Origin: an uncultured Austwickia sp.
GTDB taxonomy: Bacteria > Actinomycetota > Actinomycetes > Actinomycetales > Dermatophilaceae
Assembly: GCA_934678955.1 (NCBI GenBank)
Contig: CAKUSI010000058.1
Coordinates: forward strand, 1 to 14,744
Direction of reading: 5' to 3'
DNA length: 14,744 bases
Shown piece after piece: positions 6,324-11,710 of the stretch; the first letter of the stretch is position 1; each line of letters starts with the position of its first letter. The notes under the pieces are model-generated. The model worked only from the letters and a program-made list of their open reading frames with translations, was not told the DNA's origin and ran no database searches. Both the position numbers and the translations under genes were made by a program.

Positions 6324-6435
6324 GGTGCCTTCCGGTCGGAGCTGCAGGGCGTCGTATGGCTCCCGCCATCCTCCCATCCCCGCTCCGGATAACTTGAGTC
6401 GGTCAACGTATCCATAACGACCCTATAGTTGAATT
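6324..6435. promoter_or_regulatory. Divergent region between DUF3817 and fic genes
   Basis: 112 bases, locally less GC-rich near the fic side. It holds TTGA-N5-TCAA (6394-6406), two direct AACG elements (6405-6408 and 6416-6419) and the fic -10 box. These could bind a regulator shared by the two genes, but each element is short and could occur by chance. Confidence 0.35.
6424..6429 (+). promoter_or_regulatory. -10 box (TATAGT) for a probable leaderless fic transcript
   Basis: TATAGT, the best -10 match in the window, ends 6 bases before the GTG at 6436. There is no Shine-Dalgarno sequence, so the mRNA probably starts at the GTG itself. Confidence 0.6.
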
Positions 6436-7629
6436 GTGGACGTCGAACTGTTCCGAAACAGCCCTACGGGACAACTCGTACCGATCAGCGGCTCCTCCGC
6501 GACCGGACCCTGGGAGCACGTCGCGTACGTGCCCCACCCCCTTCCGGAGACCGAGCCCGAACTGACCGGGGCCGCGTTCCGGCAGGTCGCCGAGGCGCGG
6601 GCGGCGTTGGCGGCGCTCGACGACACAGCGCTGCGACTGCCCAACCCGCGGCTCTTCCGCCACTCCGCGTTGCGTCTCGAGGCGCAATCGACCGCGGCGC
6701 TCGAAGGGACGTACGAACCCCTGGCGCGCGTCCTCGCCGCCGACGAGGGCGAGGCCAACGACCCCGCGATGCGGGAGGTGCTCAACTACCTGCTGATCGC
6801 CGAGACGGCGTTCGCCTGGGCCGCGGAGGGTCGCGCGTGCACGGTCGGCGCGCTGTCGGAGCTGCACCATCGCTTGATGGAGGGTACGGCGGGCGAACGC
6901 GAATACTCGGGCGTGCGCCCGATCCAGGTCGTGATCGGCGTGCGCGACAACCTGGGCACCGAGACCAGCGCGATCAAGACGGCGCGTTTCGTGCCGCCGC
7001 CCCCGGGTCCCGACCTGGAGGCGCGCCTGGCAGAAGTGCTCGCGTGGATGGCCACGGGGCGGCGCGAAGACATCGACCCGGTCGTCGCGGCCGCGATGGT
7101 CCATCACACGTTCGAGGCGCTGCACCCGTTCCACGACGGCAACGGGCGCCTGGGGCGGCTGCTGATCGTGCTGCACCTGCACCGGTGGGGGGTGCTGAGC
7201 GAGCCCACGCTGACCGTGTCGCCGTGGTTCGACGCTCGCCGCAACGAGTACTACGACGCCCTGTTCGGGGTCTCCTCCCGGGGCGACTGGTCCGCGTGGG
7301 TCAGCTTCTTCGCGGAGGGACTGGCGCAGTCCGCGAGGCGGACCCAGGAGCGGATGCTCGCGCTGGCGCGGGTGCAGGCCGAGCTGAAGGAAATGCTGCG
7401 GACGTCGACCGTGCGCTCGGTGAACGCGCCGGCGCTCGTCGACTTCGCGGTCGCCCGCCCGTCGTTCACGATCGGGGAGGCGGCCGAGGCGATGGGCATG
7501 CGCTACCAGGGCGCGAAGAAGCTGATCGACTCGCTGGGGGCGTTGGGCATCCTCGCCCGGTTGGACGACCGCGCGTACGCCCGCCGCTTCCACGCCCCTC
7601 GCGTGATGGACGTGCTGCTCGGCCGGTGA
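6436..7629 (+). CDS. Fic-family protein (AMP-transferase-like) with winged-helix C-terminus
   Basis: 397 aa. Fic proteins usually transfer AMP from ATP onto Ser, Thr or Tyr of a target protein. The catalytic motif HPFHDGNGRLGR is complete at 230-241 (H230, D234, N236, G237, R238, R241). An inhibitory helix motif, T86-A-A-L-E90-G91, lies N-terminal to the Fic core, placing it with class II Fic proteins that silence themselves through that Glu. An N-terminal Fic_N-like segment (about 1-60) precedes it, and residues about 325-390 form a small winged-helix-like domain (FTIGEAAEAMGMRYQGAKKLIDSL). The GTG start is supported by the family-like MDVELFRNSPTGQLVPISG opening and the -10 box before it. 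Such stand-alone Fic/HTH proteins are often chromosomal regulators or toxin-like; the target cannot be read from sequence. No separate antitoxin gene is adjacent, as expected for a self-inhibited class. Confidence 0.93.
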   Translation: MDVELFRNSPTGQLVPISGSSATGPWEHVAYVPHPLPETEPELTGAAFRQVAEARAALAALDDTALRLPNPRLFRHSALRLEAQSTAALEGTYEPLARVLAADEGEANDPAMREVLNYLLIAETAFAWAAEGRACTVGALSELHHRLMEGTAGEREYSGVRPIQVVIGVRDNLGTETSAIKTARFVPPPPGPDLEARLAEVLAWMATGRREDIDPVVAAAMVHHTFEALHPFHDGNGRLGRLLIVLHLHRWGVLSEPTLTVSPWFDARRNEYYDALFGVSSRGDWSAWVSFFAEGLAQSARRTQERMLALARVQAELKEMLRTSTVRSVNAPALVDFAVARPSFTIGEAAEAMGMRYQGAKKLIDSLGALGILARLDDRAYARRFHAPRVMDVLLGR

Positions 7630-7683
7630 CCCAGGCCGTCCGCCCCACCGAGGAGTCCGCGGGCGTCGGCAGGTGTGCGGGAT

Positions 7684-8109
7684 CTAGGCGGCCGGGGTCA
7701 CGGTGACGACGGCGCGCGCCCCGGGAGTCTTGCCCAGCCAGCGCGTGACCCGGGCGGTCACCGCCATCTGCGCGAACAGGAGCCGGGCCTGCAACCCGTA
7801 CTTGCCCTTGATCGCCTCCTGGACCAGCTGCATGGTCTCCGGGTCGGTGTGCACCTGCGCGGTCGCCTCCACGACCGGTGCCGCGTCGTCGACCCCGCCG
7901 CGCATGTCGCACGGCTGCAGCGTGACCCGCGGGGTGTGCCGGAGTCGCTTCACCTTGCCGGAGGTGCCGCAGGTGGTGAATCCCAGGCGCCCGTCCGGCA
8001 GCGGCGCGATCCATACGGGGGTGGCCACCGGGGTCCCCGTACGCCGGAACGTCGTGAACGAGACGTACGTCGAGGACACGATATCCGTCGGCTGGGCTGA
8101 CGAAGTCAT
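7684..8109 (-). CDS. PPOX-class, probably F420-dependent, oxidoreductase
   Basis: 141 aa, cytoplasmic, split beta-barrel of the pyridoxamine-phosphate-oxidase-like superfamily. The segments YVSFTTFRRTGTPVATPVW (15-33) and GRLGFTTCGTSGKVKRLRHTPRVTL (40-64) are typical of the actinobacterial PPOX proteins that bind F420, with the Ser-Gly-Lys-Val-Lys-Arg stretch as phosphate-binding loop. Flavin binding instead of F420 cannot be excluded. The ATG at 8109 has AAGGA about 7 bases upstream. The gene is convergent with fic (54-base gap, no clear terminator). The 202 bases before it contain a broken reading frame on the same strand (see 8141-8271). The substrate is unknown. Confidence 0.85.
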   Translation of the reverse strand: MTSSAQPTDIVSSTYVSFTTFRRTGTPVATPVWIAPLPDGRLGFTTCGTSGKVKRLRHTPRVTLQPCDMRGGVDDAAPVVEATAQVHTDPETMQLVQEAIKGKYGLQARLLFAQMAVTARVTRWLGKTPGARAVVTVTPAA

Positions 8110-8140
8110 GGCGCCATCCTTGCGTACCGCGGGTGGGAGT

Positions 8141-8271
8141 TCATCTGTGGTTGCCGGCCATGAGGACGGCGTCGATGGCGCGCATGTCCGGGTCGCCGTG
8201 GGTGTACGGGATCGTCAGACGGGGTACGGGATCCGCAGTGAGCGGTCGGCGGCACCGTCGACCCAGATCAT
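8141..8271 (-). pseudogene. Possible broken short coding sequence
   Basis: On the minus strand, ATG at 8271 opens 18 codons (MIWVDGAADRSLRIPYPV) that stop at 8215. In the next frame a well-biased segment, TIPYTHGDPDMRAIDAVLMA, runs on to a stop at 8141. ATCCCGTAC occurs in both parts in a 20-base register; joining the two copies would give one continuous 36-codon frame. This could be a duplicated and frameshifted small gene, or the remnant of a larger gene's 3' end. I know of no matching family, and chance remains possible. Confidence 0.25.
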
Positions 8272-8311
8272 GCGTATCAGTTGCGACACCCATCAGGAGA
8301 GGATTCACGCC

Positions 8312-8866
8312 ATGGCTGCACACCGGCCCCGCGCGGCCGTCATCATCGCGCCGAACTTCGAGGACTCCGAGGCCACGAGCCCGATCCAAACGTTGGAGGA
8401 TGCCGGCGTCGAGGTGACCGTCATCGCTGCCGAGACCGGGAGCGTCGCGGGCAAGAAGGGCGCCGAGGTCGAGGCCACCGCCACGATTGCCGACTCCGAC
8501 GTCACGGGCTTCGATCTGCTGGTGATCCCCGGTGGCGGGTCGCCGGAGAACCTTCGCATCGACGATGACGCGGTCGCGTTCACCAGGGCGTTCGTCGAGA
8601 GCGGGAAGCCGGTCGCGTCGATCTGCCACGGACCCCAGCTGCTGATCTCGGCCAAGGTGCTGGACGGCCGGACGATCACGGCCGTGAACAAGATCCGCGA
8701 CGACATCGTGAACGCAGGGGCCTCGTACGTCGACGAGGAACTGCACGTGGACGGCAACCTGATCACGTCGCGGGTGCCCGACGACCTGCCCGCCTTCAAC
8801 CAAGCACTCCTGGCGGCGCTCGAGGTGGGAACGCGCGACCCGGCGCAGGTCGCCGCGTCCGACTGA
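8312..8866 (+). CDS. PfpI/DJ-1-family protein (class I glutamine-amidotransferase-like)
   Basis: 184 aa, cytoplasmic. It shows the family's flavodoxin-like fold: AAVIIAPNFEDSE (8-20) with Glu17, LLVIPGGGSPENLR (69-82), and nucleophile elbow ASICHGPQLL (102-111) with Cys105 followed by His106, then TITAVNKIRDDIVNAGA. The Glu/Cys/His set matches PfpI-type proteins described as proteases, chaperones or aldehyde/glyoxal-detoxifying deglycases; which applies here is not decided by sequence. Start 8312 is chosen because AGGAGAGG lies 9 bases upstream and MAAHRPRAAV fits the family; longer in-frame extensions overlap the minus-strand PPOX gene. With the PPOX protein and thioredoxin on either side, a role in redox or electrophile stress is plausible. 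Confidence 0.9.
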   Translation: MAAHRPRAAVIIAPNFEDSEATSPIQTLEDAGVEVTVIAAETGSVAGKKGAEVEATATIADSDVTGFDLLVIPGGGSPENLRIDDDAVAFTRAFVESGKPVASICHGPQLLISAKVLDGRTITAVNKIRDDIVNAGASYVDEELHVDGNLITSRVPDDLPAFNQALLAALEVGTRDPAQVAASD

Positions 8867-8911
8867 GTCGGGAAGGTCGCTCAGCGCCGCAGTCCCGGCC
8901 GGTGCGAGTCC

Positions 8912-8917
8912 TAGGCT
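8912..8917 (+). promoter_or_regulatory. -10 box (TAGGCT) for a probable leaderless trxC transcript
   Basis: TAGGCT inside CCTAGGCTG ends 6 bases before the ATG at 8924, and no ribosome-binding sequence lies between. The same hexamer in the same CCTAGGCTG context recurs upstream of jetA at 9422-9427. Confidence 0.55.
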
Positions 8918-8923
8918 GTGGGC

Positions 8924-9355
8924 ATGGCCAACCCGGTGATCGCGTGCCCGGCTTGTGGCACCAAGAACCGCCTCCCCGTCGCCGCGAAGGGCCGCGCACG
9001 GTGCGCCTCCTGCAAGGTAGACCTGCCGTGGCTCGTGGAGGCAGGTGACGAGGACTTCGACGCGGCCGTCGACACGAAGGCCCTGGTCGTGGTGGACCTG
9101 TGGGCACCCTGGTGCGGGCCGTGCCGACTGATCGCCCCCATCCTGGAGACCCTGAGCCGGGAGATGGCCGGAACCATCAAGGTCGTCAAGGTGAACGTGG
9201 ACGAGGCACCGCGGATCTCGGCGCGGTTCAAAGCCCAGAGCATCCCGATGCTGCTGATCATGGACGGCGGTCAGGTGGTCGACACCATGATCGGAGCCCA
9301 GCCTGCCCCGATGCTGCGTCACCGGATCGAGGGCGCCCTCGCCCGTCGCGCCTGA
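8924..9355 (+). CDS. trxC: Thioredoxin 2 (zinc-ribbon thioredoxin)
   Basis: 143 aa, close to E. coli Trx2 (139). Cytoplasmic disulfide reductase. An N-terminal zinc ribbon has two CxxC pairs (C8-P-A-C11 and C27-A-S-C30). The thioredoxin fold then carries active site W63-C64-G-P-C67, the usual FxAxWCxPC spacing (VDLWAPWCGPC), and the cis-proline at I107-P108. ATG 8924 is preferred over an in-frame GTG two codons earlier, because the -10 box lies 6 bases before the ATG and MANPVIACPACG is the family's usual start. Electrons normally come from thioredoxin reductase, not encoded here. The next gene is the first Wadjet gene, 169 bases on with its own promoter, so a functional link is not implied. 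Confidence 0.93.
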   Translation: MANPVIACPACGTKNRLPVAAKGRARCASCKVDLPWLVEAGDEDFDAAVDTKALVVVDLWAPWCGPCRLIAPILETLSREMAGTIKVVKVNVDEAPRISARFKAQSIPMLLIMDGGQVVDTMIGAQPAPMLRHRIEGALARRA

Positions 9356-9375
9356 ACGGCGACGAGCCTTGTCCT

Positions 9376-9398
9376 GAGGCGCTCGCGCGTGCCGCCTC
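9376..9398 (+). terminator. Weak candidate terminator after trxC
   Basis: GAGGCG (9376-9381) pairs with CGCCTC (9393-9398) around an 11-base loop, 20 bases after the trxC stop. The stem is short, and a competing GCGC helix exists in the loop. There is no T-tract. Confidence 0.25.
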
Positions 9399-9421
9399 CG
9401 AGTGTTGTCGGTGCTCACTCC

Positions 9422-9427
9422 TAGGCT
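9422..9427 (+). promoter_or_regulatory. Predicted jetABC(D) promoter, -10 box TAGGCT
   Basis: TAGGCT in CCTAGGCTG matches the trxC -10 box. A start near 9434 would give a leader of about 91 bases. The leader contains a small hairpin, GAGCCA (9485-9490) with TGGCTC (9498-9503), and the AGGAGG ribosome site (9515-9520) before the ATG at 9525. No -35 hexamer is evident. Confidence 0.5.
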
Positions 9428-9524
9428 GGCCTTGAGCGCGGCAGACCGGATGATCGACGACGTCTGCTTAGCCACGACACCCAAGAGCCACGACCAATGG
9501 CTCGTCGGACGGGCAGGAGGGGCC

Positions 9525-11042
9525 ATGGACCACGATCACATCGCCGCGCTGCGCAGCCGGTCCGCTGCCTGGCGCCTGCTGCGTGCGGACACCGCGCCCC
9601 TCGTCTTAGCGGTGCTCGGCACGATCTTCGTGACGGACAACGCCCGCACGCTCCCGGAGGCGGAGCTGCTCGGTCGGGTGGACGACCTGCTGTATGGAAT
9701 CAACGCCCAGCTCCCGAGGGACGGTGAGCGTTCGGCGTACCCGCGGTCCGCGCGCGAATACGTGGACGCCTGGGCCCACCCCGAGGCCGGTTGGCTGCGC
9801 AAGTTCTATCCCGAAGGAGCCGACGAGGCGCATTACGACGCCACCTCCGACCTGGAGAAGGCGTGGGCCTGGGTGAGCGGCCTGCAGGCCCGTTCGTTCA
9901 TCGGGACGGAGTCCCGGCTGCACACCGTCGTCGACCTGCTGCGCCAGATGGTGCACGGCGCAGAGGACGATCCGGCGGCGCGGATGGCCGAGCTCTACCG
10001 CCGGCGCGCGGAGATCGAGGACGAGATCGCCCGTGCCGAAAGCGACGGCGTGCCTCCTTTGGACTCGGCGGCGTTGCTCGACCGCTACCAGCACTTCTCG
10101 GGGACGGCGCGCGAGCTGCTCGCGGACTTCCGCGAGGTGGAGGACAACTTCCGGTCGTTGGATCGGGCGGCTCGCGAGCAGATCGCGGGCTGGGACGGGT
10201 CCAAGGGCGAGCTTCTCGACCGACTGGTCGGCGATCGGCACGCGATCAGCGCTTCCGAGCAGGGGCGCAGCTTCCAGGCGTTCCACGACTTCCTGCTCTC
10301 CCACCGCCGGCAGGAGGAGCTCAACCGCCTGCTCGACCAGCTCCTCCAGATCCAGCAGCTGCCGGTGGACCGGCGACTGCGGCATATCCACTACGACTGG
10401 CTCGACGCGGCCGAACGCACGCAGCAGACGGTGCGGCAGCTGTCGGAGCAGCTTCGGCGCTTCCTCGACGACCAGGCCTGGCTCGAGAACCGGCGTGTCG
10501 TCGACCTGCTGCGTTCCATCGAGCGGACCGCCTTGGCCGTGCGGTCGGTTGACCCGCGCGCGAGCGGTGTCGAGCCCCCGCAGATGCTCATCGACGACGT
10601 CGCGCCGCAGGTTCGGATGCCGATGGAACGCCCCCTGTATGCCCCGCCGACCGACGGCCTCGCCCCGCCGGAGCTGTCGGAGGATGAGGAGGACGTCGAC
10701 GCCTCGGGACTCTTCGACCAGGTCTACGTGGACACCGCGCAGATCGCGGACACGCTGCGGGCCTCGCTCCGGCGGAAGAGCCAGGTGGACCTCGCCGCGC
10801 ATCTGGCGGAGCACCCGCCCACGCTCGGTCTGGCCGAGATCATCGCCCACCTCGCCGTGGCCGAGGACGATATCGAGATCGTCACGGACGAATCGGTGCG
10901 CGTGGACATCCCCTACGAGGACGTGGAAGGGACGCCGCGCAGCGTACGGCTGGCGCAGGTCACGTACTGTCGCCCGACCGCGGTCCGCCGCGTCGTCCCA
11001 CGTGGCGTCCCGTCCGCCGTCCCCGCCGAAGGTCGCCTGTGA
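9525..11042 (+). CDS. jetA: Wadjet JetA (DUF3375; MukF-like kleisin subunit)
   Basis: 505 aa, matching DUF3375 proteins: the opening MDHDHIAALRSRSAAWRLLR with ADTAPLVLAVLGTIF is characteristic. The N-terminal half (to about 130) is winged-helix-like with FYPEG and ARSFIGTESRL motifs. A long helical section (about 150-340) is coiled-coil-rich. A Pro/acidic linker (about 370-395, ELSEDEEDVD) leads to a C-terminal domain (about 395-490) that would contact the ATPase. In type I Wadjet, JetA bridges the SMC subunit JetC and JetB in the loop-extruding complex. ATG 9525 has AGGAGG 4 bases upstream; an in-frame ATG at 9450 would add 25 unlikely residues. Leu28 is coded by TTA (9606-9608), the only in-frame TTA I found in the window. 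The stop overlaps the jetB start (GTGA). Confidence 0.93.
   Translation: MDHDHIAALRSRSAAWRLLRADTAPLVLAVLGTIFVTDNARTLPEAELLGRVDDLLYGINAQLPRDGERSAYPRSAREYVDAWAHPEAGWLRKFYPEGADEAHYDATSDLEKAWAWVSGLQARSFIGTESRLHTVVDLLRQMVHGAEDDPAARMAELYRRRAEIEDEIARAESDGVPPLDSAALLDRYQHFSGTARELLADFREVEDNFRSLDRAAREQIAGWDGSKGELLDRLVGDRHAISASEQGRSFQAFHDFLLSHRRQEELNRLLDQLLQIQQLPVDRRLRHIHYDWLDAAERTQQTVRQLSEQLRRFLDDQAWLENRRVVDLLRSIERTALAVRSVDPRASGVEPPQMLIDDVAPQVRMPMERPLYAPPTDGLAPPELSEDEEDVDASGLFDQVYVDTAQIADTLRASLRRKSQVDLAAHLAEHPPTLGLAEIIAHLAVAEDDIEIVTDESVRVDIPYEDVEGTPRSVRLAQVTYCRPTAVRRVVPRGVPSAVPAEGRL
9606..9608 (+). promoter_or_regulatory. TTA leucine codon early in jetA
   Basis: Codon 28 of jetA is TTA. In streptomycetes TTA is read by the developmentally controlled bldA tRNA and restricts translation of early-codon-bearing genes. 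I found no other in-frame TTA in the window by eye. It matters only if the host is a bldA-using actinomycete. Confidence 0.5.
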
Positions 11043-11710
11043 GCGCGCCACAGGACCGAGCCGCCCCGCAGCTGTCGGTGGCCGCAGTGGCGCTGATGAA
11101 GGGCAGCGTCCACAGGGACACTCACGAGGCCGTCTGGAACGCGGTGCTGGCCCTCCAGCCGCAGCTGCGCGACCACATGGCCGTCCTCGGCCTGGAAGTC
11201 GTGGTGGATGAGGCGGAGGGCTACGCGTTCCTGCGATCCCTGCCCGAGGACCCTGACGCGCCGCTACCGCGACTGATTCCGCGACACCGCCTCGCGATGC
11301 CGACGAGCCTGCTGATCGCGTTGCTGCGCAAGGCGCTCGCCGAGTTCGACGCGACCGACGGCGTCGGCAAGCTCGTGGTCACGCGCGACCGGATCGTCGC
11401 GGACCTGAGGACCTTCCTGGCCGACTCCACCAACGAGGCCCGTATCGTCGACCAGATCGACACCACGATCCGCAAGGTGGTTGATCTCGGCTACCTGCGC
11501 CCGATCGCCGGCTCGAAGCAGGAATGGGAGGTGCGACGCATCCTCAAGGCATTCGTCGACGCTCAGTGGCTGGCGGACTTCGACCACAGGTTGAGCGAGT
11601 ACGCGAGCTCGCTAGGGGTGGCCACAACCCCCGACGAGGGCGCTGAGGCGGGCCTCTCGCCCACGACACCCGAGGAACCGCACCGACTCGAGCGGGAGGC
11701 GCCGCGATGA
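11039..11710 (+). CDS. jetB: Wadjet JetB (DUF4194; MukE-like subunit)
   Basis: 223 aa. The sequence is typical of DUF4194 proteins: an N-terminal helical part with AAVALMKGSVHRDTHEAVWN, a beta-rich wing (VVVDEAEGYAFLRSLP), the PRLIPRHRLAMPTSLLIALLRKALAEFD segment, and a second winged helix ending in the conserved KQEWEVRRILKAFVDAQWL. The tail (about 198-223) is disordered. In Wadjet, JetB binds the JetA-JetC complex, as MukE does with MukF-MukB. It starts with GTG sharing bases with the jetA stop (GTGA, 4-base overlap) and ends in an ATGA overlap with jetC. This implies translational coupling and balanced amounts of subunits. Confidence 0.92.
   Translation: MSAPQDRAAPQLSVAAVALMKGSVHRDTHEAVWNAVLALQPQLRDHMAVLGLEVVVDEAEGYAFLRSLPEDPDAPLPRLIPRHRLAMPTSLLIALLRKALAEFDATDGVGKLVVTRDRIVADLRTFLADSTNEARIVDQIDTTIRKVVDLGYLRPIAGSKQEWEVRRILKAFVDAQWLADFDHRLSEYASSLGVATTPDEGAEAGLSPTTPEEPHRLEREAPR

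Noticed and set aside
7630..7683. A shared terminator between the convergent fic and PPOX genes
   Set aside because: Only short GC pairings with large loops are present in the 54-base gap; none stands out from background.
8141..9526. A 461-codon minus-strand frame across the PfpI and trxC genes
   Set aside because: Antisense shadow over two clear genes. Only its last 25 or so codons, outside those genes, are considered (as a possible remnant).
9525..11042. trxC as part of the Wadjet operon
   Set aside because: A 169-base gap, a separate -10 box for jetA and a weak hairpin after trxC argue for independent transcription; thioredoxin is not a known Wadjet component.
9606..11051. A 481-codon open frame on the minus strand opposite jetA
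   Set aside because: Same composition artefact; jetA on the plus strand has conserved DUF3375 motifs, a ribosome site and coupling to jetB.
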